A stretch of 32,569 nucleotides of DNA from Candidatus Bathyarchaeota archaeon (GCA_016783455.1 JADHWN010000022.1:1-32569); one strand, 5' to 3'; shown: positions 22,547-31,535, counted from the stretch's first letter. The notes: generated by a model from the sequence alone, not told the origin. Translations and numbers: made by a program.

Positions 22547-23849
22547 CCTGAGGTCCCTCGTCGTCAAGGAGATAAAGGAGCTCATCAGGGACCCCAAGAT
22601 CCTGCTGGGAGTCGTGCTCATGCCCCTGATCATGTACCCCATCATGGGCTCAGCGATGAACATCTCACAGCAGTCGATGATGAGGGCCATGGCCTCCGCC
22701 TCCTTCGCCATCTACAACGAGGACGAGGGCGCCGTCGTGGACTCCTTCCTGGAGTACATCTACACCGACAACACGGTGCACACCATCGAAGCAGGGTCCC
22801 TTGAGGATGCCATCGTGGCATTCCAAGACACGAACGCATCCACCCTCCTATACATCAGGGAGGGGTACTCGGACAACGTCACCCAGGGGGTTAAGGCCAA
22901 CCTCAAGCTCTACGCTAACCTGAAGAGCCTCACCATCGTCGAGACGGAGAGCCCCAACGCTGTGAGCGGCCTCATCAACATCTATAGCTACTACCTCTCA
23001 ATCAGCAAGATCGAGGGATACATCGCTGAATCTGGGGGAGTAGCCGAGCCGGACTCCATCAGGAGCCCGATCCGGACGACCTCGGCTTCCATCATCAAGG
23101 GGAACGTTCTTGAGGTCGCTCCATCGGCTATCTTCAGCCTCGTCATGAACCAGAGCATCACCCTTCCCATGATGACCATGCTCACCCTCGTCTTCGCCAT
23201 CCAGATGGCGGCCACCAGCATCGCGCTGGAGAAGGAGGAGAAGACCCTGGAGACCCTGATGACCCTGCCGGTGGGCCGCATGACGATACTCAGTGGCAAG
23301 CTGGCGGGCTCCATAGTGGTCTCGATCTTCGGGGCCATCGCCTCGATGGCGGGATTCGGCTACTACATGAACTCCGCCTTCGCCTTCGCACCGGAGATGA
23401 CGAGCATGACGACTGAGGGGTTCAGCCTCGGCCTCAAGCCCTTCGGCGTCGCCCTCGTGGGACTGAACATATTCATAACCCTCATCTCAGCCCTCGCCCT
23501 CGCCATCTGCCTCTCGGTGTTCTCCGACAGCGTGAGGGGAGCCCAGAGCCTGACGGGGATCCTGTTCATACCCATCTTCATCCCCGCCCTGATCCTGATG
23601 TTCAGCGACATCACAATGCTACCACCGACGATGCAGTGGATACTCCTGGCGATACCCTACACCCACAGCATTCTCGCCTCCAAGGCAGCCTTCCTTGGCA
23701 ACTACTCAGCCGCCATCGGCAACATAGCCTACATCACGGTGTTCACGGTGGTCGTGCTCTACATCGCTGCCCGCATCTTCTCTACGGAGAGGATACTCAC
23801 TTCGAGGTTCACGCTCGATGGCATTCGAAACCTCCTCAGAAGACGTTAG
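22539..23849 (+). CDS. ABC transporter permease (ABC-2/NatB-like)
   Basis: TTG 22539 is chosen as start because ggagg at 22525-22529 lies 9 nt upstream and the usual cytoplasmic N-terminus, LRSLVVKEIKELIRDPKILL, follows. The 436-residue protein has one N-terminal membrane helix (VVLMPLIMYPIMG), a large external region of about 150 residues, then five or six membrane segments (MLTLVFAIQMAATSIAL, GSIVVSIFGAIASMAG, VALVGLNIFITLISALALAI, FIPALILMF, IAYITVFTVVVLYIAA). The EKEEKTLETLMTLPVGR loop is typical of ABC-2 exporters of the NatB/YhaP type. Partner of the ATPase just upstream. Confidence 0.9.
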   Translation: MGNLRSLVVKEIKELIRDPKILLGVVLMPLIMYPIMGSAMNISQQSMMRAMASASFAIYNEDEGAVVDSFLEYIYTDNTVHTIEAGSLEDAIVAFQDTNASTLLYIREGYSDNVTQGVKANLKLYANLKSLTIVETESPNAVSGLINIYSYYLSISKIEGYIAESGGVAEPDSIRSPIRTTSASIIKGNVLEVAPSAIFSLVMNQSITLPMMTMLTLVFAIQMAATSIALEKEEKTLETLMTLPVGRMTILSGKLAGSIVVSIFGAIASMAGFGYYMNSAFAFAPEMTSMTTEGFSLGLKPFGVALVGLNIFITLISALALAICLSVFSDSVRGAQSLTGILFIPIFIPALILMFSDITMLPPTMQWILLAIPYTHSILASKAAFLGNYSAAIGNIAYITVFTVVVLYIAARIFSTERILTSRFTLDGIRNLLRRR

Positions 23850-23932
23850 GACCACCTCCCCTCTTTCTTCTACCCCCACCATAACGGTTATATCAAGAGG
23901 CATCAACTTCACGGATACTTCGGGTGCACGTT

Positions 23933-24613
23933 ATGGTCTCTCGCAAGTTCAAGGGCATCGTCTTCGACCTCGACGGGACGCTGATACACTCCACCATCGA
24001 CTTCAGGAAGATGAAGAGGAACATGATCAAGGTCCTAGAGGAGAACGACGTCCCCAACGGAGTGCTGACCACCACAATGATCACCGTTGACATCCTTGAG
24101 AAGGCCGAGTACTACTGGGACCTGGCGGAGAAGCCCGAGGAGAAGAGGGTGGAGCTACGCGCCATCATGGAGGAGTTCATGAACCAGGGCGAGCTTGAGG
24201 CCATCCCCCTCGTCGATGAGATCGAAGGAGCATCCAAGGCCCTCCGCGAGCTCAGGGAGCAGGGATACGTTCTCGCGATCCTAACGAGGAGCCACTACGA
24301 GTACGCCGTGGAGGCGCTGAAGAAGATAGGGGCCTACGACTACTTCGACGTCGTCCTCGGCAGGGGGCAGACCCCGCGACCCAAGCCCTACCCGGAGGCG
24401 CTGCACCACACGGCTAAGCTGATGGGCCTCGACATGGACGAGCTGCTCTTCGTGGGGGACATGCACCTGGACTTTGAGAGCGCCATCAACTCGGGCTGCG
24501 CCTTTATAGGGGTCAACACCAGCGGCAGAGGGAGGCGCTCCTGGAAGGAGGAGGTACCCGATGTCCTGCTGGAGAACGTGGCGGAACTACCTAATTACAT
24601 GTCGAAACCGTAG
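23933..24613 (+). CDS. HAD-superfamily phosphatase (phosphoglycolate phosphatase-like)
   Basis: A 226-residue HAD hydrolase from ATG 23933 (GTG 23924 is also in frame). Motif I is GIVFDLDGTLIHS with the nucleophilic Asp, motif II is AILTRSHYEYA, motif III is RPKPYPEAL, and motif IV is LLFVGDMHLDFESAINSG. A helical cap lies between motifs I and II. It acts on a small phosphorylated compound, identity unknown. A TATA-like ttatatc at about 23888-23894 precedes it. It is the last backbone gene before the AT-rich element B. Confidence 0.9.
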   Translation: MVSRKFKGIVFDLDGTLIHSTIDFRKMKRNMIKVLEENDVPNGVLTTTMITVDILEKAEYYWDLAEKPEEKRVELRAIMEEFMNQGELEAIPLVDEIEGASKALRELREQGYVLAILTRSHYEYAVEALKKIGAYDYFDVVLGRGQTPRPKPYPEALHHTAKLMGLDMDELLFVGDMHLDFESAINSGCAFIGVNTSGRGRRSWKEEVPDVLLENVAELPNYMSKP

Positions 24614-24766
24614 CCAGCTAATGACTAAAATTCGGATATTCGTTTGTTAAAGAGATAGGTTTTTATCGATACTTCGAGGATGTATTATAAAATAAGATAG
24701 ATACAAATCATAAATATTATATATTCGGTCAAATATAGATATGTTAGGTAAGGTGGAAGGTAAAAA
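24614..24766. other. Left junction of element B
   Basis: No gene is seen. The sequence turns abruptly AT-rich right after the HAD stop, with TATA-like stretches and a ggtggaaggt ribosome binding site just before the integrase start. The left attachment site should lie in this stretch or at the end of the HAD gene, but its partner is outside the window so it cannot be defined. Confidence 0.5.
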
Positions 24767-26008
24767 ATGATTGAATTGGGAGAAGAAGCAGATGCTTATC
24801 TTGCTCTCAAAAAGAAATCGACGAGGACAACATATCAGAATCAACTGAGGCGATTCTTGAGATGGTATAAATCCAAATATGGTGAAGATAAAGGATTCGA
24901 CCATTTATTGGACCAGATGGATAAAAATCAGAAGCTCCCCCGGCGTGATAGGAAGCATGTTGCTGAGACAATCATGGTTGAATATATCGATTTCCTCAAA
25001 GATGAGGAGGGTTTAGCGAATCACACAATCAGGACAGGTTTTACAGCTCTTCAGAATTTCCTCAAATCAATGAATTATGAGATGTCGGGAATCTGGATTG
25101 GGAATCTCCCGTCAGCGACATCTCGAAAAGAGAATAGTAAACAACGATGGACGATTGAACAGATCAGCGAGTTTGTAGAAAAGGCTCCGTCTTACAGAGA
25201 TAAGGCAGCGATCTTGGTCATGTTCCAATCGGGAATGGCGGTCAATGAACTTATGAGCTTAGATTACGGCGACATAGAGGCGCAACTCAAGAGTGGGAAT
25301 TTACCGATCTTAATCGATATGACGAGGAAGAAGACAGGAGTTGAATACAGGACTTGCATAGGAGCTGACGCAGTCAACTATCTAAAGACATATCTAAAGA
25401 CGAGGAAGAATCTAAAATCTAAATCTCCATTATTCACGAAAATTGGGTCAGAGAAGAGGCTGACGAGAGTAACATTACAGGGACGCTTTAGAGAAATTGC
25501 GGATGAGCTGAGCTTTGTTACTCTCAAAAAGGACTCGATGAATCCTGCAAGACCCCACTCGATGAGATCTGCGTTCAGGTCAAGATTGACGAATCGCGCG
25601 GCTGAGACATTTATCGAGTATCTTATGGGTCATAAGCTCAATGGTACAGAATCGGCTTATCTAAATATGCCAAACGAAGCCCTCGTGAAAGACTATTTGG
25701 AAATTGAGAAATATCTCTCAATCGAGACCACTTCAAAAGATATTTTGGCGGGTCGTCCTAGTGAAGGAGAGCAGTCACATATCCTCAGAGCTTATCAAGA
25801 ACAGATGGGCGATTTACAAAATAAGAACGATGCTCTCAGTAAGATGGTTGATAGTCTAGCTAAAAAGAGCGAGGAACAGGAACGACTCCTCCAGATGGTT
25901 GTAGATCGCCTAGTCTGGTTAGAGGGTGAGGAGAAAGATATGCCCGAGGACGCACATATGATGACCGCAGCGGAGAAAGAGAAGTACGGGAAGATATCTA
26001 ATTTCTAA
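24767..26008 (+). CDS. Tyrosine recombinase-like integrase of element B, lacking the first catalytic Arg
   Basis: A 413-residue protein preceded by ggtggaaggt. The N-terminal core-binding domain includes TRTTYQNQLRRFLRWYKSKY and HTIRTGFTALQNFLKSMNYE. In the catalytic domain the segment that normally reads G-L-R-x-S/G-E-L is MFQSGMAVNELMSLDYGDI, with Ala158 where Arg is expected. The later residues are present: TRKKTGVEYRTCIG (Lys), RPHSMRSAF (His264, Arg267), LMGHKLNGTESAYLN (His289, Tyr298). The C-terminal 80 residues form a predicted coiled coil (LQNKNDALSKMVDSLAKKSE), unusual for short integrases. It may be an atypical active archaeal subfamily or a decayed enzyme. Confidence 0.85.
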   Translation: MIELGEEADAYLALKKKSTRTTYQNQLRRFLRWYKSKYGEDKGFDHLLDQMDKNQKLPRRDRKHVAETIMVEYIDFLKDEEGLANHTIRTGFTALQNFLKSMNYEMSGIWIGNLPSATSRKENSKQRWTIEQISEFVEKAPSYRDKAAILVMFQSGMAVNELMSLDYGDIEAQLKSGNLPILIDMTRKKTGVEYRTCIGADAVNYLKTYLKTRKNLKSKSPLFTKIGSEKRLTRVTLQGRFREIADELSFVTLKKDSMNPARPHSMRSAFRSRLTNRAAETFIEYLMGHKLNGTESAYLNMPNEALVKDYLEIEKYLSIETTSKDILAGRPSEGEQSHILRAYQEQMGDLQNKNDALSKMVDSLAKKSEEQERLLQMVVDRLVWLEGEEKDMPEDAHMMTAAEKEKYGKISNF

Positions 26009-26017
26009 ATTTTTAAT

Positions 26018-26070
26018 TTCTAGTCAATTAGATTTATATTGTACTAACCATTATTATAAATTGACTAGAA
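26018..26070. promoter_or_regulatory. Promoter with 12-bp inverted repeat before the element B operon
   Basis: ttctagtcaatt (26018-26029) and aattgactagaa (26059-26070) are perfect 12-bp complements flanking a TATA-like tttatatt at about 26033-26040. The right arm abuts the TTG at 26071, and ttgacta is repeated immediately after it. The arrangement suits an operator controlling the operon that ends at 31240. Confidence 0.65.
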
Positions 26071-26688
26071 TTGACTAAACACAATTATCCAAAGAGCCGT
26101 AGATCCCCCAGAGCACACGTTGTTAAATCACACATGCGTGAGGATGCTCGGGTGAGGGCATTCGAGAGAGGCTCGGGTAAAAAATATCAAAGATCCCGCG
26201 TGGTTGGAGACCCGAAGGAGGATTCAACATCGATAGGAGTACACGGTTTTGTGTTCAATTTCAAATATTCAGATAAACCCGGAGATGGAGAAGTTGTGTG
26301 CATTTTCTCCGATGATTACGAGAATGCACAGGATGAGGCTTTTGAGGAGCGCAAGGATAAGAGAACACCAATCTCTGTCGAAGCCATAGACCCACCGATA
26401 AGAGATGTGCTTGAAACAATATTCACAGGAGCTAAAAATGCTACAAAGATCGGCGGAAAATACGCAATACGTGCAGGGAAAGCAGGGTTGGGCGCGACAA
26501 AAGATGTAGTACGAGAATCTGGGAGATTGGTGGCGTTTGGAGTCCAATCAAAACTCGTGGAATCGTTATTGCGCCTGTGTTATCAGAAAGATCCGGCTAA
26601 GAGAAATGCGGCTCGTGCGGCTCTAAAATCCAGATATCCTGAGATTTGGCGAATGTGTGACTTTTCTCCAGGAGGATACCGATATTGA
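26071..26688 (+). CDS. Element B operon protein 1, basic N-terminus (205 aa)
   Basis: Starts at TTG 26071, the first possible start after the operator. The N-terminal 50 residues are very basic (HNYPKSRRSPRAHVVKSHMR, RGSGKKYQRSRVVG), then a segment GFVFNFKYSDKPGDGEVVCI and FSDDYENAQDEAFEERK that resembles pieces of three other proteins of this operon. The middle holds a Gly/Ala-rich GAKNATKIGGKYAIRAGKAG, and the C-terminus is helical, LRLCYQKDPAKRNAARAALK. A PxAHxxxSHxR...RGxG...QRSRVVG module is shared with the protein at 27130. No known family is recognised. Confidence 0.75.
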   Translation: MTKHNYPKSRRSPRAHVVKSHMREDARVRAFERGSGKKYQRSRVVGDPKEDSTSIGVHGFVFNFKYSDKPGDGEVVCIFSDDYENAQDEAFEERKDKRTPISVEAIDPPIRDVLETIFTGAKNATKIGGKYAIRAGKAGLGATKDVVRESGRLVAFGVQSKLVESLLRLCYQKDPAKRNAARAALKSRYPEIWRMCDFSPGGYRY

Positions 26689-26933
26689 CATCAATCAATA
26701 ATCGCGAAAAAACTCGCCCAACTCTAAAGATCGGTGGAGCCAATTTCACACTTGCAGCTAAGGGCTACCCCTCCACAATAAACAAAAAAGCCCACGATAT
26801 TGCGGAACGAGGCTACAAGTATCGCATCTTCCACGATGGTAGACAACGAGTACTCTACATCGGACCACGTCGCGAACGAACCAGAGCACGGCGTAAAGAC
26901 ATTACACTAAACCGCAGGAGGGTCAAAAGATGA
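26685..26933 (+). CDS. Element B operon protein 2, small and basic (82 aa)
   Basis: TTG 26685 overlaps the upstream stop (TTGA). The 82 residues include LKIGGANFTLAAKGYPSTIN, KKAHDIAERGYKYRIFHDGR and a strongly basic end, RRERTRARRKDITLNRRRVK. A short strand-helix-strand core with a basic tail suggests a nucleic-acid-associated protein, possibly packaging related, but this is a guess. Confidence 0.7.
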   Translation: MTSINNREKTRPTLKIGGANFTLAAKGYPSTINKKAHDIAERGYKYRIFHDGRQRVLYIGPRRERTRARRKDITLNRRRVKR

Positions 26934-27133
26934 AATTTTATTCGATGATAACTTATTCCGACCCCAAAGCGCCACAGGTGGAGATGCTAACCAATGCCGA
27001 CGACTATCACCAGGCGGGCGAAATATTTTTGGCACGATGCTATGAGGAGCCCAAGTCGATTCGGATACGTGTACTGGGCGTAGTAGATGAAGAGATTCCT
27101 GTCGAGGTTTACATAGAGAAGGTGAAGAAATGA
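26930..27133 (+). CDS. Element B operon protein 3 (67 aa)
   Basis: ATG 26930 overlaps the upstream stop (ATGA). MKFYSMITYSDPKAPQVEML then TNADDYHQAGEIFLARCYEE and SIRIRVLGVVDEEIPVEVYI form a strand-strand-helix-strand pattern. The Y-S-D and D-D-Y-x-x-A positions match those of proteins 1 and 4 and the end of the 1191-residue protein. No known family. Confidence 0.7.
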   Translation: MKFYSMITYSDPKAPQVEMLTNADDYHQAGEIFLARCYEEPKSIRIRVLGVVDEEIPVEVYIEKVKK

Positions 27134-27465
27134 GCCCCAAAAGAAAAACACCCTACAAGCACCCCGTGAGCGCCCACACCCGATCTAATAAACCCGTCAC
27201 TAACTACGTCCGCGGTAAGGGAAATCAAATTATCCAACAGAGACGCAGCCGGGTAGTGGGAGAGACAGGATATGTCGGTCCATTTGATATAACCATAAAT
27301 TATGTTTCGGATAGTGAACAATTCAGTGTTGAAGCTAAAGATTATGGTGGTGCTCTTACTAGGGGAATGGAGAATCGTGATGATGTTCAACGCCCCAGTT
27401 CAATTAATATGAGGCTGTTCAAGCCAGAATGGCCCAAGTCGATAACAATGAGGATGATGAAATGA
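27130..27465 (+). CDS. Element B operon protein 4, relative of protein 1 (111 aa)
   Basis: ATG 27130 overlaps the upstream stop (ATGA). The basic N-terminus (RKTPYKHPVSAHTRSNKPV, RGKGNQIIQQRRSRVVGETG) parallels that of protein 1, including the RSRVVG end, followed by FDITINYVSDSEQFSVEAKD and YGGALTRGMENRD. It seems to be a shortened paralogue of protein 1. Function unknown. Confidence 0.72.
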   Translation: MSPKRKTPYKHPVSAHTRSNKPVTNYVRGKGNQIIQQRRSRVVGETGYVGPFDITINYVSDSEQFSVEAKDYGGALTRGMENRDDVQRPSSINMRLFKPEWPKSITMRMMK

Positions 27466-27668
27466 CATTCGATATTAAACCCCTAAAGATCCCGGCAATG
27501 ATACTTGTTATATTCGGAGTTGTGGTGTTCAAAATATCGCAGAGTAATGATATTTATGATGCAATGATCGAGATGTGTGGTATTCTAGGTACTATACTTG
27601 GTCTTAGAGCAGGATGGAATTGGAAATTGGGTGGAAACAAAAATTCCGATGAGGTGATTGAAAAATGA
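27462..27668 (+). CDS. Element B operon protein 5, two-helix membrane protein (68 aa)
   Basis: ATG 27462 overlaps the upstream stop (ATGA), like the other joins in this operon; ATG 27429 is also in frame. The first hydrophobic segment is IPAMILVIFGVVVFKI and a second weaker one is MIEMCGILGTILGLRAG, joined by a short polar loop. The C-terminus is charged. A small holin-like or virion membrane protein would fit in a virus, but nothing proves it. Confidence 0.7.
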   Translation: MTFDIKPLKIPAMILVIFGVVVFKISQSNDIYDAMIEMCGILGTILGLRAGWNWKLGGNKNSDEVIEK

Positions 27669-30600
27669 GTCGTGTAGTGACCCCCAGAGCTCCTCCCGAA
27701 GGATACACTCCTGTGCAGATTTCTGACTACGAGAAAGCTACCAGAACTCTCACAGCGATTAGTCGAAAGAGGATTGAGGCTAACGACCTAATAAGATCAA
27801 ATCTGAGTGGACAATCTACGGCTAAATCTGCTTATGCTGCGGAGATGGTTAAGAACAGGAATATAAAAAGAAATCTCTATCCGCTATACATTCTGGCTGA
27901 ATACGATAAAAATTGGAACGAGTATAATACTGGAGCACAGAAAAACCTTAGTGCCTATGAATCAAACATCAAGAATCTGCAAGGCGCTATAGCAGGGTAT
28001 AATACCTCAGAAAAAGAGATCAATGCTTGGATTAATAATTACAACAACTATCTGAAAGCGGTAGAAGGGCAAAGACAAGAACTCGGACGATTCTACGCTA
28101 GTCAAACTCCCGAGTCAGTTAGTACCAAAACTATTACAGGAGTATCGGGTGCTCCTAGACTACCCACAGCTGAACAGCATAGAGCGTGGGAGGATCCCAA
28201 AGACATCAAGGTATCTGGAACCAAAATACTTACACCGACTGAAACCGAAGCGATGTTATCCCAAGCCGGATTAACAATACCAGATCTTAAAGAAAGAGTG
28301 GCTCAAACTGGGGAGATAACATCATTAACTCCTAAGGAATTGGAACAATGGAAAAAAGATGTTAAAGAAGGGGTGGTTCGTGGTGTAGGTGAAGCCAGTC
28401 AATTACGTCACGAAGCAATTGTTCAACGAGAGCTTTTACAATCGAGAATAGATAAATTAGTATCCTCAGGTCTACTAGAAATTGGTAAGGCCAAAGAGAC
28501 CGGCGACATTGTCTATAATACAACCAAACCCGTAAAAATGATGTCAACAGAGGAGATAGCACAACTCAATGCTGTAGGATTTAAAATAGATTATCCCGAG
28601 GAAAGATCTGTTAGTGAAGGTCTATATGCTTGGGTTCAAGGTCAAGAAAGAAAACTCGAAACAGGAGAATGGGAAGTTCCGTCAGAGTGGAAAGATGAGG
28701 TCAAAAAGGGTCTACGAGAAGTTGCTTTAAGCACAGCCGCAATAGGTAAATTTGAAAGTGAACTCTTCGGTATTCCAAAAGCGATAGCACTAAAAATGAA
28801 AGGGCAGCAACCTTTCGAGTACATGACCACTGTAAATATGGATACAATTACAAAGGCTGAAAAATTAACAGATCAGGAACGCGGACAACTAGCGTTGAAG
28901 GTTGGTATAGCAAATCTTGCAGCGGATTATGTCAGAGGTAAACCTATTGGTTATTTATTTAAAGTTGTCACACCAGTAATTGGTGGGTTAGCAAGGGGAT
29001 TAACAACAAAGGCAGGAAGGTTCGCGTCAGCAGTATCATCCTCATCGATAGGTCAAAAAGTTCCTACAGAAATTGTGCAGACGGCTGCATTGATAAAAAA
29101 TATCGGTATGAAAGTTCCTTGGTATGCAGCACGAGTTATAACTAAACATCCAAGGGCATTGGAGATAGCAGCATGGACTGTGGGGCTTGGGAATGAAGCT
29201 AATAAAGCGTTACTCGATATAGAAAAAGGCGAATCATTAGCCAGAGTCGCTCAAAATGCTTTCATCAATATCGCCGGGATGGTTGGCACAGATATAGGGA
29301 TACGGTCGGGGTATAATTATGATATTCCTATAAAATATGGTAAAGTGGAATGGCCACTCTGGGGTGGTGGCAAAGCTAAATGGAACGGGTTCTATACACA
29401 ATATGGAGATGATGTAGCCCGTTTAACAGGCACAGTCTCTGTTTACGACGATGCTGGTAAATTAATCAGTAGCTCAGATGAAATTGTTGCACAAGGCGGT
29501 ATCAGGGGTGGTAGTAAAGGTTTTACTCCCGAAACAAAAATTCAGACACAGATTACATGGGATGCTCTAGAAAAACTAGGTTATCATGGTGATCAGATAG
29601 CTCTACTTCAGGATATTGATGATACTGTAAGATACACACGAGGTTTACGTTCTGCCTATATCGATGATGTTCTTCCTGGTAAAATAGGTGCATTAACCGA
29701 TGATGGTGGAAGAATACTCAAAGAATATCTGATGGATAATGGTGATCTAATTGAACAAGTTAAAGGATCATACGCTACCAGAGCCCAATTAAATGAAGCA
29801 TACGGATTTAGACTCAGGGGCCAGAACTCGTTACGTGCTCCTAATGATATTGATTTAATGGTTTTTGGAACTCAGGACGATGCTATACAATTTGCTGATG
29901 AATTATATTCTAAGTTACAGGGTACAGGCAATACACTCCGAATAGATCCAAATAATCCCACCAAAATCCAGTCGTATATTGATGGTAAATGGAAACATTG
30001 TGTAGAAGTATTTCCACATGGTGCACCAGGTCTAGGAGATACACCGACCGGAATGAGATGGGGGCACAAATTAGATACAGGAAGTATAACTATTGAAGGA
30101 TTGCCCGCATTATCCCTTGGTGATCAAACAGTTCGTAAAGGTACCAATGTGATGGGATTCACAGAAGGATTTGAAATAGGTCCCGACGCATGGCGGTTAA
30201 AGGATATAGTAGATTTTGAACACGCAGCTAGAACACTCCTCGATTCTGAAGAGGTACTAAACAGAGCCATATTTGCTAAGTTACAACGTGTCCAAGAATA
30301 TTACGGTGTGATAAACGTCGCTGACTGCCTAGATATTCGTGACGAATTTACGAAAATCATATATGAAGCTACTGGCGGTGGACAAAATGCCGTAAATGCA
30401 TTATCAGCCAGTGGGCTCGATATTTACACGTATATGTACGGTCTAGGATTACAAGATTATATTCCCGTGCTTGGTCTACCAACTCTATCAAAGGCATCTT
30501 ATGAAACAGGATACTCTCAGAACGATCTTAGAAATCTGTTAAAGAATGGGTATAGCATGAATGACATCTATGATGTCGCAGGTAAAACATATACATACAC

Positions 30601-31240
30601 ACCTGTCACCGGGATAGATAATTCGTATTTATCGGCTAGTCCACATTTACCAGATACATATACTTTCTTGTCTGTTCTAGGAGAGTATAAAGTACCTCCT
30701 TTACCTAGTTATGATGATATCGCTCCACTACCTGATGTACCAGGACTCTCACCTCCCAGTTATCCATATGATGGGGACGATTTTGATAAAGATCTACCAA
30801 TTCCTTCACCACCACCGGTACCAGAGTCTCCAGAACCTCCTGTATTACCTTCAATTCCCGATTATGATGATGGAGATACTATCCCAATACCACCAATACC
30901 ACCGATACCAAAACCCCTGAAAGGAGATAAATATCCACATGAACGAGAACCACGTGATAGAGAAGGATATGGAAGAGGAAAGGATAAAATTGAAGTAAGA
31001 AGGTGTGATCCTAAAGACAGAAAGGAAGATAAAGACACTAAGAAAGTCGAATCGTACCGCGTAGTATTCGACTACGAAACAGGGGCTAGTGAGACTAAAT
31101 GGGTCAGTGCTAAAAACTTCTTCCACGCATATAATCTGGGTAACCAAAGTAGGAATATTAAACTCATACCCCGAAATGTTCTAGTAGAACACCGCCCCGG
31201 TAGTACGGGACGCGAAACCATAATCGAAAAGCGTGGCTGA
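27665..31240 (+). CDS. Large multi-domain protein with NTase-like segment and proline-rich tail (1191 aa)
   Basis: ATG 27665 overlaps the upstream stop (ATGA). Residues 1-150 are helical and coiled-coil-like (YEKATRTLTAISRKRIEAND); 150-370 remain mostly helical; 420-560 hold weakly hydrophobic segments (YLFKVVTPVIGGLARGL, FINIAGMVGTDIGIRSG) that may contact a membrane. A nucleotidyltransferase-like stretch spans about 690-890: GSYATRAQLNEAYGFRLRG, RAPNDIDLMVFG with the Asp-x-Asp, a later VEVFPHG and the RLKDIVDFEHAARTL helix common in AbiEii/MNT-type enzymes. Residues 1020-1085 are dense in Pro. The last 70, starting SYRVVFDYETGASETKWVSA, resemble small proteins of the same operon. It could be a virion or adhesion protein, or a toxin-like effector. 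I recognise no full-length relative. Confidence 0.75.
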   Translation: MSRVVTPRAPPEGYTPVQISDYEKATRTLTAISRKRIEANDLIRSNLSGQSTAKSAYAAEMVKNRNIKRNLYPLYILAEYDKNWNEYNTGAQKNLSAYESNIKNLQGAIAGYNTSEKEINAWINNYNNYLKAVEGQRQELGRFYASQTPESVSTKTITGVSGAPRLPTAEQHRAWEDPKDIKVSGTKILTPTETEAMLSQAGLTIPDLKERVAQTGEITSLTPKELEQWKKDVKEGVVRGVGEASQLRHEAIVQRELLQSRIDKLVSSGLLEIGKAKETGDIVYNTTKPVKMMSTEEIAQLNAVGFKIDYPEERSVSEGLYAWVQGQERKLETGEWEVPSEWKDEVKKGLREVALSTAAIGKFESELFGIPKAIALKMKGQQPFEYMTTVNMDTITKAEKLTDQERGQLALKVGIANLAADYVRGKPIGYLFKVVTPVIGGLARGLTTKAGRFASAVSSSSIGQKVPTEIVQTAALIKNIGMKVPWYAARVITKHPRALEIAAWTVGLGNEANKALLDIEKGESLARVAQNAFINIAGMVGTDIGIRSGYNYDIPIKYGKVEWPLWGGGKAKWNGFYTQYGDDVARLTGTVSVYDDAGKLISSSDEIVAQGGIRGGSKGFTPETKIQTQITWDALEKLGYHGDQIALLQDIDDTVRYTRGLRSAYIDDVLPGKIGALTDDGGRILKEYLMDNGDLIEQVKGSYATRAQLNEAYGFRLRGQNSLRAPNDIDLMVFGTQDDAIQFADELYSKLQGTGNTLRIDPNNPTKIQSYIDGKWKHCVEVFPHGAPGLGDTPTGMRWGHKLDTGSITIEGLPALSLGDQTVRKGTNVMGFTEGFEIGPDAWRLKDIVDFEHAARTLLDSEEVLNRAIFAKLQRVQEYYGVINVADCLDIRDEFTKIIYEATGGGQNAVNALSASGLDIYTYMYGLGLQDYIPVLGLPTLSKASYETGYSQNDLRNLLKNGYSMNDIYDVAGKTYTYTPVTGIDNSYLSASPHLPDTYTFLSVLGEYKVPPLPSYDDIAPLPDVPGLSPPSYPYDGDDFDKDLPIPSPPPVPESPEPPVLPSIPDYDDGDTIPIPPIPPIPKPLKGDKYPHEREPRDREGYGRGKDKIEVRRCDPKDRKEDKDTKKVESYRVVFDYETGASETKWVSAKNFFHAYNLGNQSRNIKLIPRNVLVEHRPGSTGRETIIEKRG

Positions 31241-31274
31241 GGGAGCCGGTATTTCTACAGGAATATGAAACCTA

Positions 31275-31350
31275 GTTTAGTGTTTAAATCAATTTCTAAA
31301 AAGTGATAGGAATAATTTTTTTGGTTTTTTCGGTTATTTAAATACTAAAC
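31275..31350. repeat. 15-bp inverted repeat in the AT-rich gap after the large gene
   Basis: gtttagtgtttaaat (31275-31289) pairs with atttaaatactaaac (31336-31350) at 14 of 15 positions. The spacer contains T-runs (31315-31322 and 31325-31330) that could end the operon transcript. A low-melting stretch with inverted repeats is also what a replication origin could look like. Confidence 0.55.
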
Positions 31351-31509
31351 GCTAAAACCGGGATTTTTCGGGGATATTATGATACTGTAATACTCGTTGG
31401 GATGATCTTTAGACCAATTTAGATAGACCTTTTGATGGTCAATATGCTCAACAAACTCAAATATAATATCATATTTGATCCCTCCAACAGTTGAAGGGGA
31501 TAGATCAGG

Positions 31510-31535
31510 AAAAGATATTAAATTTAATATCTTTT
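31510..31535. promoter_or_regulatory. Perfect 26-bp palindrome abutting the HTH gene start
   Basis: The sequence from aaaagatattaaa to its exact complement tttaatatctttt is a perfect palindrome with no spacer, ending 1 bp before GTG 31537 and 4 bp before ATG 31540. It would cover the region needed for initiation, so a dimeric protein bound here could repress the gene, perhaps its own product. Confidence 0.65.
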
